Assembly (NCBI GenBank): GCA_003184365.1
Contig: NKYR01000033.1
Coordinates: 249,728 to 313,727, forward strand
Length of the DNA stretch: 64,000 nt
Direction of reading: 5' to 3'
Source: Evernia prunastri
Taxonomy: Eukaryota; Ascomycota; Lecanoromycetes; Lecanorales; Parmeliaceae
Positions 21,385 to 34,124 of this stretch are shown here, piece by piece; within the stretch, counting starts at the first letter, position 1; every line of letters starts with the position of its first letter. Below the pieces are notes generated by a model. That model was given only the letters and a program-made list of their open reading frames with translations, searched no databases and was not told the DNA's origin. The translations under genes and the position numbers were made by a program.

Positions 21385-21705
21385 GGGGAAAAGGGATGCC
21401 AGAAGAACAACATAGCCTTCAAATGACATGGTCTTTTGGTAGTGCATGCCTGTATCGAGACTGAAAGCTCGCAAGGATATACTACACATGGTTTCAGTTG
21501 GCTACAAACCGCGTGTGTTGAATTGTGTCCGAGGGCCCGTGGTAAACAACAATGTTTCACCATATCCCTGCTGCGGTCCGCTAATCCTGACCGGCCTCAC
21601 GAATTTTGGCGTCTCCAATTGTCCTCTACCTAAGAGGTAATGCCAAAGACTGTGGCTAACGGCAATCCTATGGTCCTGCTAGAAAGGCTGTGTCGTATCG
21701 AAGAG
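21385..21705. other. Convergent 3' intergenic region
   Basis: Shared 3' flank of the secreted-protein gene (+) and the F-box-like gene (-). Small overlapping frames here have no support. Confidence 0.6.
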
Positions 21706-22368
21706 TCAGGTCCACCTTTGCCAGAACCCCGTGTCTACCCAAATTCGAATTCAGCATTGCTCATTATAAGGCAGGAATTGAGAGACAGGATTTGGGAGTA
21801 AGATTTTCAGATTACGACGGATCAGCTCCAAGATGTACTTACCTTCCCTGGCGCACGTCCGAATTCCACATTTCGGGCAATGTGAAAGATGTCCATGGCA
21901 GCGGCATATCACGCAGTACTTCGGGACAAAATTCTGATACTCCGAGCACTGTCCGCTAGTGGTGCCCTTCCTTGTCATCTCAAGGAGCTCTTTCGGGATT
22001 GAGACCCCATCTCTCAGTAAAAGGCTGACAATACGCGATCTCGCGCAGGCACTGAAATTGCAAAGGTCCTCTTCCGAGAAGCCACCCGGAGCTGGATATG
22101 CGTATCCCAGACAAGCACGATCGACGACATCCAGATGATCTGCCACGAGGCATAGAAGATCTAGCGGGAGCTCCAGGAGCCTCGACTTCTCCTGCCTGTA
22201 GCTTTCGCTGGGTTTGTGATCCGCAGTACGCTCTGTGAGCGGGACTGTCACCGGAAGTGTCAGACTAGATCGTTTCCGTCGCTTAGTGCCGAGAGCAGAG
22301 TCCTCGCCATTCGCACCGTCTCCTATTGCGTCCTTCGAAATTGATGCTGAATTGCGTTTGGACGCCAT
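21706..22368 (-). CDS. Small F-box-like protein with C-terminal Cys-rich motif
   Basis: Two exons, 21843-22368 and 21706-21734; 184 residues. A basic N-terminal tail (GTKRRKRSS) could be a nuclear signal. LLELPLDLLCLVADHLDVVDRACLGY fits an F-box or F-box-like motif near residues 65-90. The C-terminus holds a compact Cys/His cluster (CVICRCHGHLSHCPKCG, then RTCAREG). The 108-base intron starts GTAAGT and ends GGGTAG, and the last exon adds DTGFWQRWT, an ending I recall from this group of fungal F-box proteins. F-box proteins recruit targets to SCF ubiquitin ligases; the target is unknown. Without splicing the frame runs on to 21751 with an unrelated tail. Confidence 0.72.
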
Positions 22369-23463
22369 TGAGAAACTGTATCTTCAGCCAAGGACCGCTG
22401 AGGAGGTGTCTCTCGTAGCGATTGCGTTTCGTCGACACTTGAAATTGGCGTGACTACAGGCTCGAGTACTGAGAACTGTTTTTGGGATGAAGAGTCTTGA
22501 TGAGAATATGCTTTAACACCATACTGACTTTCAAGTATGTATATCCAATAATACTGCTATTGTTATGGAGGTTTCTCTAATCGCACGCATGTGACAATGA
22601 AGGTGGTTAACACATTCACATTTGTTAGGCCAAGCTTTTCGCCACGACGCAGGAAGCAACTGCCCTCCATCTCTGTACTTTACAAGTACTGCGTTGTTCC
22701 CTCTGATCAGAATTACCGGCCCTAATTGTTGATGAGTCAGCCCTAGATGCGTTTTCGATCCTTCCTCAAATCACTCCAACAGTTTCCGACTTTCAGCCGT
22801 GTGTCACCTTACTTTGACAGCTATTTTGACAGTCGTTGAGGCTATTCGCCAATGAAGATTGAATGGTGCATTCGCAGTATGATTGCAATGGTATCGCAAT
22901 TGCTAATTGATCTTACTGCTAATGGGATAACCGGATCATTTCCTGGGTATGAGGGTCCAACGAGGATACGTATAGGCGCGATTGGAAGGCGCACGTTATG
23001 AAGATTGGGCTTCGTCACATCAAAAGGGAGTACTCTATCATCTAAACTATCATTGTATGGGTGTCGATATGATATGCGTACCTAAAAGAGTTGCCTAGTA
23101 CTAATTGAGAATGGCCTTATCATCAATCGCATATATGATGCCGAGGAGATGAAAAGCTGCCTCCTTTCTCCTCCTTTAGCTACTTTATCACGTTTATCTC
23201 CAAATACAGTACTGCTCGGCCAGAAGTAATAATAAACATTTGACTATGACGCCCCTCTGCCTTATCATATCTCCTAGGATCAAAACTTGGATCCCGATGC
23301 AAAACATAAGATATGCCGGTAGAAATTCCTTTCAAAATGGCCTCAGAGCTCTACTTCTGCTGTCTCTGCCACATCCACCCTTTTCTCCTCAGTCCAGATT
23401 TGTCGGAATCTGCGCGACCTCTTTGTCCTCTTCGAGTAGAGATCTAACCTTTCAGCACCAAAT
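22369..23463. other. Divergent intergenic region
   Basis: About 1.1 kb between the F-box-like gene (-) and the flavin oxidoreductase (+). No gene or repeat is evident; both promoters should be here. Confidence 0.6.
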
Positions 23464-25254
23464 ATGGGGGAAGATCCTTGCAATCCCACAGCGATCGAGC
23501 TGATCTCACAACCGATCACCTTACCCTGCGGACTCGTTCTACCAAATCGTCTGGTCAAGTGTCCTATGTATGTCAAATCCCGATTGATTCTCCCGTGTGT
23601 CGCACCAAAGCCTCGGTCGCAACACGTGATCCAGGAACAAGATTCACCTTTTGGTCCCAAGGACTCTTTTCGTAATTCTGGGTTTGGCCTCGAAGGAGCA
23701 ATGCTTACACCGAAATGTGCCTAGGCAGGAAACACTAGCGACACCGCCCCTTTTTGACCCGCCCATCGATAAGTTCTCGAATCTGTACACCAAGGTAAGA
23801 GCGAGAGGAATCTTGTTTGATTGGCACTGACAAGCTTTAGTGGGCCCACGCAGAATACGGCCTTATAATTACTGGGCAAGTGCAAGTGGATCGACGATAT
23901 CTTTCCATCAAGGGTGATGTCGTGTGCCATGAAGATTCCTTCAAGGAGCCACACTTCAGCAAATGGAAGGAATGGGCGGCCATATCGCAAGAAGCTGGCA
24001 CTCCTTGCATTGTTCAATTGGCCCACCCAGGGAGAATGAGCCCAATTGGAGCGGGGGAGAGACCTTCAAGCATGGCGGCTATTTGTCCATCTTCTGTGCC
24101 GGTTGAACTCGGTGAAGGCTGGCTGAATCGGAAGGTATGTTGACTGGCGACTCCCAATGATAAATGCTGACAAGACATCAAGGCTCTGGACGCGGTCCTG
24201 GGAACGCCTCGAGAGGCGACCCTAGACGACATTGATGCGGTTGTAGCAGCTTGGGTGAATGGTGCTCGATTGGCAAAAGAGGCCGGGTTTGCTGGGTGTC
24301 AGCTACATGGGGCCCATGGTTTCCTCTTGTCACAGTTTCTGAGTCCACACACGAATCGGCGTACCGATGACTATGGTGGATCACCAGAGAAAAGGCTTAC
24401 TCTTTTGAAACGCTTGGTGACAGAGATACGAGATGTTTGCCCTCGACCGTACTGCCTTTCCGTGAAATTAAATTCGGCGGATTATATGGCCACGGGAATG
24501 GGGCTGTCAGCGGATGAGGGCTTGGAACAAGTTAGATGGCTTGTGGAATGCGGTGAAGTGGATATGGTCGAGATAAGTGGGGGCAATGCTGAAAACAAAA
24601 CCTCGAAGCTTCACAGTAAAGCCACAATCCAATTCCTCTAACCGTTTTTGACTGACCTCGCTATTCCTAGACTCTTTTGGGACAAAATCACTAAAGAAAG
24701 CCCCAAAGAGAGAGAGCACCCGGATACGTGAGGCCTATTTCACTGACTTTGCAGAGAGGGTGCAAGGATTGAATTCCAATGTCCCAATCCAGCTCAGTGG
24801 TGGTACGTTTATGATACCTGAATGACTTGGAAAATACTCTGAATTTTTTATAGGATTCCGCTCAAGGACAGGCATGGCAGATGCCATCGACTCTGGAATT
24901 TGCTCTATCATTGGTCTAGGTCGCAGCGTCGTCCTTCAGCCAGAGCTACCGGTGACTGTCCTGCTCAACCCCTCTGTTTCTGACGATGAGGCTCTGGCTG
25001 TACCACACATTGTCAAAGGCCAGTGGTTTGCGAACCTGATTCCTGTAAAAGTGGTTGGCTCTGGTCTGCCAATTCAGGTTTTCTACCACAACATGAGGAG
25101 ACTGGGCCACGGCTTGAACAGTGACCCGGACGTAAGCATTCCGTACATTGTGTTCCAGGGCGTCCTCGAAACTTTTCGAAGTGGCTTAGTTCAAACGGTA
25201 CAGCGGATATTGCAAAGCTTCCCGTGGCATAGCAAGGCTTCAAAGATAGATTGA
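23464..25254 (+). CDS. Old-yellow-enzyme family NADH:flavin oxidoreductase
   Basis: Six exons: 23464-23567, 23725-23794, 23841-24134, 24183-24615, 24671-24802 and 24854-25254; 477 residues. The TIM-barrel marks are LPNRLVKCPMQE near the start (FMN), AHPGR, the active-site pair in QLHGAHGFLLSQFLSP (His198/His201), NRRTDDYGGS (214-223), a VKLNSADY strand and the phosphate-binding segments LSGGFRS and GLGR. This is the NADH oxidase/2,4-dienoyl-CoA-reductase-like branch without an FAD C-terminal domain. Such enzymes reduce activated C=C bonds using NAD(P)H; the physiological substrate is not readable here. A stretch near the C-terminus may touch a membrane. All introns are GT-AG and phases agree. 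No biosynthetic-cluster partner sits beside it. Confidence 0.9.
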
Positions 25255-25829
25255 GGCGTTCAGGGAGGGACGCATTTTATCCTCTACTGCATGGTACCAC
25301 CAGTGCTACCTCGAGGAAAAGGTTCCTGTCCCGCAATAGCCTGGCTTTGACCTGGCTTTGACCCTTTTGCTTGACCTGGGCATCGGGATCGCTGTGACAG
25401 GCTCGAGACAAGACTTTGCTGGTCTTCAAAGGATGTTGTGAATATATGTTTCAATTAGTCTGCATGTTACACATAGTTTGGTGTCGAAATGCCGCCAGAT
25501 TCAATTTTGGGGGGGGGTTTTGTTGCAGAACATGCTCAATAGGACCGGATGAAGAAGGATAACTCGCTGGCTTTGATGAAGAATTATTGGGTGTGCTCCT
25601 TTAGAGACAATTAAATTGCTTTCCCCGTTCTTAGTGAAGCGTGTGAAGGTCGGGAATGATACCTAGCTAGTGTTGCCGCTGTAGCGTAGGTATTCAAAAA
25701 GAATTCGATTTCTTGGCATACTCTATGCAAAGATCCCCTTCACCACTTCCATTCTCTTCTTCCTCCTCCTCCTCACAAACTGAAGTCTCATCATTCAACC
25801 TTGGATACAGCAATACAAGAATCGCAATC
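25255..25829. promoter_or_regulatory. Transketolase promoter region
   Basis: Tandem gap ahead of transketolase. It has a nine-G run near 25509 and a CT-rich leader (TTCCTCCTCCTCCTC type) at about 25745-25790, as is common before highly expressed fungal genes. Confidence 0.55.
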
Positions 25830-28320
25830 ATGGGTTACGGCAAGGATGATGAGCTCGCTATCAATACGATTCGCCTGTTAGCCGTGAGTTGAACCCCGCT
25901 ACCTTATGCCCTCTGAGATATAAGCATCCCCCTATTAATTCTTGATCCTCTCTCTACCGCATCCACAAATCATATACTGATGAGCTTATGCTAATGAATT
26001 CCTCCTCACAAAGGTCGATGCCACCTTCAAAGCTAATTCCGGTCATCCCGGAGCCCCCATGGGTATGGCACCTGTTGCCCACGTCATGTTTAACAAATTC
26101 ATGAGCTTCAATCCCAAGAACCCGAATTGGGTCAATCGTGATCGTTTCGTCCTGTCGTAAGTCGTATCTCCTCTCACAAGACTTTGGATCCAGGACAGGT
26201 GCCATGGACGTTCAATTGGTACACTACGCTTCACCGGCATTGGCAGGACATAATGTCATTGATATGATTCTAACCTTCTGGTTTGGATAGGAACGGCCAT
26301 GGATGCATGCTTCAGTATGCTCTCTTACATCTCTTCGGCTACAAGGTGTCGTTGGACGATCTGAAAGCCTTCCGAGTATGTTTCCTACTTCGTACCCGTA
26401 ATTCCTTCAATCGTAGCTGACTCAACTTCCCATTACAGACGGTCGATAGCATTACACCCGGTCACCCCGAAGCTCAAGATACACCGGGTATCGAAGTTAC
26501 GACTGGTCCCCTCGGTCAGGGTTTTGCCAACGCCGTCGGCCTTGCAATTGCACAAGCTCACACAGCTGCCGAGTTCAACAAGCCAGGCTTTGAGCTGATC
26601 AATAACCATACTTTTGCATTCTTTGGAGATGGTTGCGCTATGGAGGGCATTGCCAGTGAAGCTGCCAGCACTGCTGGGCACCTGCAGCTAGGCAATCTCA
26701 TTATGATCTATGACGACAACCATATCTCAATTGGTAAGATCGCTGTTGTCCAAAATCCCTAAATGGTAGATTAACTCTTCCCAGATGGCGATACCAAGTG
26801 CGCCTTTACTGAAGACGTCTTGCAGCGCTTTGAGGCGTATGGCTGGCACACGCAATGGGTGAAGGAAGGTGATACCGATCTGGAGGGCATCGAAGAAGCC
26901 CTCCGAATCGCTAAAGAGGTCACCAATAAGCCTTCAGTCATCAAATTGACCACAACCATAGGTTTCGGTTCTTTACTGCAAGGCACCGGAGGAGTGCACG
27001 GCAATGCCTTAAAGGCCGATGATTGCAAGCAGGTGAAGAAAAAGTTCGGCTTCGATCCAGAAGATTCGTTCGTCGTACCGCAGAAGGTCTACGATATGTA
27101 CCACAAGCATGCCGCTGAAGGAGCTGCGAAAGAGCAGGAGTGGAACAAGATGTTGGAAAGGTACGGCCAAGAGCACAAGGCTGAGCATGAGGACCTTTTG
27201 CGGAGACTGAGCGGCAAGCTCCCAGAGGGCTGGGAGAAAAAACTACCTACGTATAAGCCGGGAGACAAAGAGCAAGCATCGCGAAAGCTGTCAGAGGCTG
27301 TCTTGGAAGCCATTCACGGCGTCGTTCCTGACCTGATTGGAGGCTCAGCAGATCTAACAGGATCCAACAATACTCGATGGAAGGACGCTATAGATTTCCA
27401 ACCTCCAGTCCTTGGCATTGGGGACTGGGCAGGCCGTTACATTCGTTATGGCGTGCGTGAGCACTCAATGGCCGGTATCATGAACGGAATTGCTGCTTAC
27501 GGCACTCTCATCCCTTTTGGGGGAACGTTCCTAAATTTTGTTTCCTACGCAGCTGGATCCGTCCGCCTGTCTTCGCTTTCGCACTGCCGTGTCATCTACG
27601 TTGCAACCCACGACTCCATTGGTCTCGGTGAGGACGGCCCAACACATCAGCCCATTGAGACTTTAGCTCACTTCCGTGCGCTACCCAACATGATGGTCTG
27701 GCGTCCTGCCGACGGAAATGAGTGCAGTGCAGCTTACTACGTTGCGTTGACCTCGAAATCAACGCCCAGTATCCTTGCTTTGACTCGTCAGAATCTACCT
27801 CAGCTTGAGAATTCGACCCTGCAGAACGCCATTAAAGGAGGCTATGTTTCCGTCGAGAATGAGAAGGCCGACATTACGCTCGTCAGCACAGGTTCAGAAG
27901 TCTGCATCTGTATTGAAGCGGTCAAATATCTCAAAGATAACCACAACCTCACCGCCCGCGTGGTCTCCATTCCCTGCTGGGAAGTATTCGACACACAATC
28001 CAAGGAGTACCGTCTGAAATGTCTACCTGACGGAATTCCCTCCTTGAGCGTCGAGGTTATGTCTACCATGGGTTGGGAGCGGTATTCAAATGAGCAATTT
28101 GGGTTGAACAGATTCGGTGCCAGCGGTGCTTACAAGGATGTCTACAAGGTAAATTGCTCAAATCGATGTTCATCGAAGTATTCAACTATGCTAATGCAAA
28201 ACGTAGAAATTCGAGTTCACTCCAGAGGGCATTAGCAAGCGTGCTGTGGCGACTGTTGACTTCTACAAGGGCACTAAAGTCCGCTCGCCAATCAACCGTG
28301 CTTTCCAGCAGCTCATTTAG
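25830..28320 (+). CDS. TKL1: Transketolase
   Basis: Six exons: 25830-25883, 26014-26156, 26291-26375, 26439-26733, 26785-28148 and 28207-28320; 684 residues, the usual length. NSGHPGAPMG with the catalytic His29, the thiamine-diphosphate motif GDG (157-159) to Asn188, and the pyrimidine domain with GEDGPTHQPIE and VREHSMAGIMNG are all present. The C-terminal domain is complete. The enzyme moves two-carbon units between sugar phosphates in the non-oxidative pentose phosphate pathway in the cytosol. Five introns, all GT-AG, cluster in the first third and at the very end, a common fungal pattern. The family's second member (TKL2/DHAS type) is less likely because of the close match to the main TKL sequence. 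Confidence 0.95.
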
Positions 28321-28966
28321 ACACCTTCTTCATTTGCTTCACGATGCTTGCTGGCCACTTGAACGGTAGATTTTGTTATGACTTGCACGTAACGTATGCT
28401 TTCAGAATTAGATAAGCGCAAAGCGAACAGAATTACACATCCATTACAGGAAGGAGATTGAGGTCTCCACGCCCTATTCTCTCCACAAAACTCCACTGGG
28501 ACGCCATAGTATCAGATTACTTACCTCCATTAAATGACAGAATTGTAAAACCGAGGGGATTATCCTCTATCCCAATGTAGAACCTTGTTAAGTCCGGAAA
28601 AGCTGCTTCCCCAGATATAAAGGGACCCCAACCGAACCATTTTATATACTTCGTAAAGTTCGTCCCTTCCAGCAAATTTTGCGTCATATGTGCAACACTA
28701 TCAATCCAGGTAGGCAATCGGTCTCGTACGCCCGCTACGATCGAGGTCAGCTGGACTATGTCTGACTTCCCATCAAAAGGTGAGGAGTTTCCAATTCTGG
28801 TCTGCACAACAGCCTGCCGGCACGGACCTAAGCGGCTGCCATGAAGCCCCGGTGGTGCGATGGTGCGAACCAATTCATAGGTTCAGGCTCTGTTTCAAGG
28901 TGTACATCAAGACTTCTGCGGTTGCTGGAGGATACGGAGGAACATGGGTCATTGAGGGCCAGGCTC
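28321..28966. other. Convergent 3' intergenic region
   Basis: Lies between transketolase (+) and the DUF202 gene (-). A minus frame at 28517-28873 (118 codons, TTG start only) reads smoothly but has no domain or splice link and is probably 3' untranslated DNA. Confidence 0.5.
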
Positions 28967-30029
28967 CTATCTCTTCTCGAAGACGCTTGGATCAACGACG
29001 CAAACAATGACCAGACTGGTGACGATCAAAGCGAGAGCGACGAAGGTCACGAGGAAGACGCTGCCTCTGCTGGCGGGGAATTTACCGCGTATGATCCAGT
29101 ACTTGGTTTATATATCAGCATGCGTACAGTGTAGCTCCAACAGTTTCCAGCCATGTTCGCTGACATACCTGGCTCTCAAAGTACCTTCTCCCTCCGACGA
29201 GCAAGACGAGAATGGCGATTCCTAGAAAAGTAGCTCCCAATGGCTTTCCCACCTGGCGTAGATGGTACGTGTTGTCCGGGTTGGTAGGTGTATAGCCTTC
29301 CCGCTCCGAGATGGTGGTATTGAGCCGAAAAAGTTGCGTTACAGCAATGCCGATAGAAGCGAAGGCGAGGGAGGTGCGAAGCCAGGCCAAGAAAGTACGT
29401 TCTGGCGAGAATGAGTCGCCGATAGCGCATCAGGACAGAATGAAAGAGCCTCCGAGTCGATGATAAGAGCAGAGAGAGGGAGAGAGAGAAAACCAATCAA
29501 TGGAATAATAAGATCTGGACACACCAAGAGCAAGGTGATCTCTGGCAACACTCCCCTTGTTTTCCAACTCCACACTCCCATATTTATCCGCCAATTCTTT
29601 CCACCAACTTCCTCCTTCATCCTTACCCTCATCGGGTGTACCCTCTCGCCCTTGCGATCCCAAACCCGATGGCCCTCCTTTCCTCCTCCTCGCGCTAGAG
29701 CTGCTGCTGTGTCGAGATGTGCCGGGTTCACGAGACCCGTCGAGCTGCGCGGCAAACGTAGAGTCGTAGCTCCTGTTCTTTGCCCCGCCTCTTTCCCGAT
29801 TAACGATGGGGGTGATCTCGTCAGCTGAGCTTTCCGTTTGCTGCTGCTGATGGAAGTCACTTCTTGGAGAGACGGAGCGAGACATTGGGGCATCCGGGTT
29901 GGAAAATTGGACGCTCCGAGATCGGGGCATGGCACTTGAGGGTAACTCGTTGGCTGCTGAGGAGGGTTTGAGCTGGGAAATTGGGGGGACAAAGGTATCG
30001 GGAGAGGATTGGGCGGAATGAGTGTCCAT
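28967..30029 (-). CDS. DUF202 (YidH-type) membrane protein
   Basis: Three exons: 29525-30029, 29169-29401 and 28967-29101; 290 residues. The first about 165 residues are Ser/Pro-rich and disordered. The DUF202 core begins ARDHLALERTFLAWLRTSLA, the family hallmark, restored exactly by the 123-base first intron. Three hydrophobic segments follow: TSLAFASIGIAVTQLF, LGATFLGIAILVLLVG and VFLVTFVALALIVTSLVIV. DUF202 also occurs fused in VTC polyphosphate proteins, but no SPX or VTC catalytic domain is seen, so this is the stand-alone type. A vacuolar or other endomembrane location is an inference. It shares a 397-bp promoter with the PP2C gene. Confidence 0.88.
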
Positions 30030-30426
30030 GAGGAGAGGAAAGGAGGTGGAGCAGACCTGGGTAGATGGAGGATATTAATTGGCTCAAGCTTGCTTTTTTT
30101 TACAATTGGACTCCAGAATCCAGAGGGGCCGAGGCTCCAACGGGAGATCTTTGCCAAGAGCGCCAAAGAAGATTTAAAGCTCTCTCCATTGTCAACTTAT
30201 ACTAAAGTAACTGATCTTAATTCACCATTGTCATACAAGACGTCCTTCATGTGTCTCAGTGGGACCAAAATGCTCGAGCATTCGCTTTCTCCAAATCCAC
30301 CGGATACAAGACATACCAGACATACAAACATATAACGCTCCCGCTCCCTTGTACCACGTAATAGTAATCTCAGGAAAATCTGTCTTTCCGGTCTTTGAAT
30401 TGCCTCTTCAGATACAAGATACCTCC
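30030..30426. promoter_or_regulatory. Bidirectional promoter region
   Basis: 397 bp between the divergent DUF202 (-) and PP2C (+) start codons. No specific site is claimed. Confidence 0.6.
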
Positions 30427-32344
30427 ATGACAGTACTGACTGATAAAATGACTCGAATTACAACGTATCTCTTGGGCTCAGGTTCAGTGGTGTGCCACCG
30501 GTGCCACTCTCTTACTGTGAGAATCGGTGCACGTTGGCTACGTCCTTCTCCGCCTTTGCCATCTGCTTGCAGTTTTCAACAGTTCAAAGCTTTGCCTTCG
30601 TCACCCAGAAGCTATTCAGATCGCCAATGGCTCCAACCGTCTCGTAAAGCTTTGCCTCAAAAGATCCTGTTCTGGATTCTGATCACCGGCGCTGGCTTCA
30701 CTTACAGTATTCACAATGCCACACCCTTGGTACTTGAAAGTGAAGAGACGTTTCGACCGGCTGGTACAGGGAAGGTCAAAGATACCTATCTCCCACCCAT
30801 TTTACCTTTTACACTTGAATTGGCGAACGAGGCGTTACGGCGGGAGGAAGGCTCGCGAACCGTTAGAGCTGGTAGTGGTGTCCTTCGCTACGATACCATG
30901 CAGCTTCCCAGTAACCCGATATCAGAGGATGATTACGTCTCGGCTTCAGGTTATGAAGAGGGCGAAATCAAGTGGATGCTGTTCGGTATCTTTGACGGAC
31001 ATGCGTAAGATATCCGGATTTGAGTCAACGATCTCGACTGACAAACCAGCGGATGGGAAACAGCGGCAGTGCTTTGCGAATATCTTTTTCCATATATAGC
31101 TTATGAGCTGGAAGCCATCTCATTCACGGGATATCCGAGTGACGGTATGTAAGTCTCGGATTTGTTTGCTCCTAGGTGTTTTGGGAGTTGTGGTGCCCTT
31201 CGCGTTCGTAAAAATTCTTTTCGGACTCGAGAATGAGCTTCAGGATCGCCAACGCCGACACTGACTCAACCTGCAAACCAGCTGATCCTCAGGGTACTGA
31301 CCAGGCCATCAAGAGCGCTTTTCTCAAGCTTGACAAAGAAATCATGGAGCAAAGTGCCGCAGCAATAACTGGACCGAGTTTTCTCAACGAAGCAATGTCT
31401 AAGCTAGCCCCGGCTTATTCTGGTTCCTGTGCTCTTATATCGTACTATCATAGCGAATCTCACGTACTCAAAGTGGCGTGTACGGGAGACTCACGCGCCG
31501 TCCTTGGCCGGCGCAATGCTGCAGGTGAATGGGAAGCGATAGCTCTGTCCAGTGACCAAGTACGTGGATCGATCTTTACCCTTGAAAAGCGGAGAAGAAA
31601 ATCTGATTTCGGAGCATTAGACAGGTTATAACAAGGACGAAGCCGCAAGGTTGCACAGAGAACATCCAGATGAACCCACGCTTGTGAAAGATGGGAGGAT
31701 CCTTGGACTCGCTGTAACGCGGGCTTTTGGGGATGGTAGATGGAAGTGGTCGCGTCAAGTGCAAGAGGAAGCACGACGAAGGTTCTTCGGCCCGAGAGTG
31801 CGGGAACCTCTCATTTCGCCACCCTATCTCACAGCGTTGCCGGTAATAACCACTACGAAGATTGAGCCAGAGAATGGAGACTTTGTTATCATGGCATCAG
31901 ACGGATTGTGGGACCATCTTACAAGCGAGCAGGCGGTCGAATTAGTCAGTCGATGGCTCAAGACCCATGATGTTACGAAGGATACTCCTGCTCCAGATCT
32001 AGCCGAAGCATCCAGTACTGATCCCGTGCACGAGGTATCGAATCGACGAAACCCAGATCCAAATATGGCGTACACCAATAGCCAAGCCGCTGATGTAAAG
32101 CAATTTGTAGTGATAGATGACAACGCGGCCACCCATTTGACTCGAAATGCATTAGGAGGAGGCAACGAGGACATGCTTTGTGGTCTGCTGACTGTCAGCC
32201 CCCCATACTCGAGGAACGTAAGGTAAAGTACAAGTGCAGACGTCTCAGCCGAGTAACTTGGCGCTGACTTTCTTCTATAGAGATGATATCACGGTGAACG
32301 TAATCTTTTTTGGAGAGGATGGCACAACAATACAGAGTCATTAA
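30427..32344 (+). CDS. Type 2C protein phosphatase, mitochondrial Ptc5-like
   Basis: Five exons: 30427-31004, 31050-31144, 31282-31559, 31621-32222 and 32281-32344; 538 residues. A basic N-terminus and a membrane segment (KILFWILITGAGFTYSI, about 79-95) suggest mitochondrial targeting with an inner-membrane anchor. PP2C metal-site motifs are FDGHA (189-193), GDSR (293-296), ASDGLWDH (Asp411) and the final DDITVNVIFF, so the catalytic set is complete. Yeast Ptc5 dephosphorylates pyruvate dehydrogenase E1 alpha; this role is an inference from architecture. The second in-frame ATG at 30448 is also possible. The third exon's preceding intron is long (137 bases) with CTCAAC as branch site. Confidence 0.88.
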
Positions 32345-34124
32345 ATTCTGTCCTATTAGAGCATTCGGCAACCAGCAAGTCTCTTTTCGATATCATGGCC
32401 CAGTAATGCTGATGTGGCAATACCGCTTTGACATGAAGGCATTGTGAACCTGCGGTCCTTCTGATTATTGTTGAGACGATGGGAAAGGCAGCTGTCAAAC
32501 GCTTGACGATTTGGATATAGCAGCCAGAGCTCTAAGTATGTCGCCTTTACTCCATGACTACCAGCGGCTATACCAGAGTTGATAAGATGGTCTGCTTTTT
32601 CTGCAGCCAAGCCTTGCCATAGAAGAAAGCGTTGTACATTACGGATAGGCTCTGTCAAGGCGCACGGACAGATGCTATGAATGGAAGCTGTATCGATTGT
32701 ACAAAGTAGCGACAACGTTGTACAGGCTAAGCAAGCAAGCAAGCAAGAGCGATTTCATCGATGCAGCGACTTCATGGCAACTCATTACCTACCTACCCAC
32801 CAAGGTTGACAGCGATGTCGATTTGTCTTGCCAAATGGCTTCAGGAGTTTACTCCTGAGCAGTAGTGGAAGTTGGTGCAGATTACGGATAGGACATGCCG
32901 TAGGACGGCTCACAGCATCAAGCTCATACTAGTCTGAGAGGCACAGAGTATCCGTATGATATTAATGATGAGCATTTAGCCATTATTATTTCAGGGACCG
33001 AAGGGTCTCTCCTCGAGTAAAGTACTCTATGCGATTTTGCCATGCACATAATAGTACGTAATACCTAATCTATATTCTGAGACATGTGATTCAATACCTT
33101 TGTTAATTTGTTTCGAGTTGACCGCTTTTGAGGCTGGAAAGGACCCTCGGGAGGATGTTTGATGAGATAAGATTAAGGGTGACCCAGGGGGGACCTGCGC
33201 GCTTCTAAGTTCTAGGTAAGGTACTAGAGGAGCACTAAAAATCTAATTAACTTAATGGGTAAGAGGTTAATAAGCACGTGTGATTTTCAGGGGTAACTTA
33301 ATGATTTGGATTTTTGTATCTCATCATCTCACACCCCGTGCATAAGCATACATCTGATGAAACATGGATACCTACCTTACTCTCGGTATGGTAATTTAAT
33401 AAAATGGACTGAGCGACCGAGGGTTTCGGTGACTTATCATGGGCAGCATAGATACAATAATACATCTCATGGGTACTAGATCAGATGTCCCCGTATGTTA
33501 TATAATATAACACTGTTTCTTCTTCTATCTACCACCTTAGTCAACGTCAAATACATCACAACGCCCCTCATAATTTCATTTTACCAGAATGTCAATCAAT
33601 GATAATGAGGGGCAAAAGACATTAGGTACCTACCTACGACTACCAGTTATTACTTGCAACAATAACGTTGGATTCATTAGCTTCATTGGTTTCAGAATCA
33701 TACCAACTCACACTCGATTTCCATTATTATTGTTTAAGTACCCCAATGCAATTAATTTCAATCTATTTGACCTTTCACCATTTCATCCCCTGCACTAAGG
33801 TAGGTCGGTCCATAGGACCATAGCTAAGGTAGGTAGCCCGAATCATACCTTACTCAAGTAAAGTACTCATCAATCGCTCACCTCCTCTTCTCTTTTCTCC
33901 CCTCCCACCAACTTTCATTACCACATTCATTCCTGCACCACCGCACGCCTTTTTCTTCTCTCTTTCAATTTGTATCACACGAGTCCGGGACTCTTGCGTG
34001 CCAGTCACTCCTTTCCAGTCACTCTTTCACATTTCTCATCTGCCTTTACTGCTTCCTACACACTTCATTTCCACCCTTACTCGCCATCCGAACAGCCACT
34101 GCTTGCTCAGAGAAACCCCGCATC
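32345..34124. other. Long upstream region with TACCTA motifs
   Basis: About 1.8 kb without a supported gene. It contains a (GCAA)4 repeat at 32731-32746, several TACCTACC/AGGTAGG motifs (32788-32799, 33370-33379, 33627-33636, 33798-33806, 33825-33836) and a strongly CT-rich leader at 33880-34120 before the DUF1996 gene. Confidence 0.55.

Noticed and set aside
28517..28873. 118-codon minus frame downstream of the DUF202 gene
   Set aside because: Only a TTG start, no link by splicing, no domain; it lies in the expected 3' region of two convergent genes.
32356..32742. 128-codon minus frame after the PP2C gene
   Set aside because: Only a TTG start, a low-information product and overlap with the PP2C 3' region.
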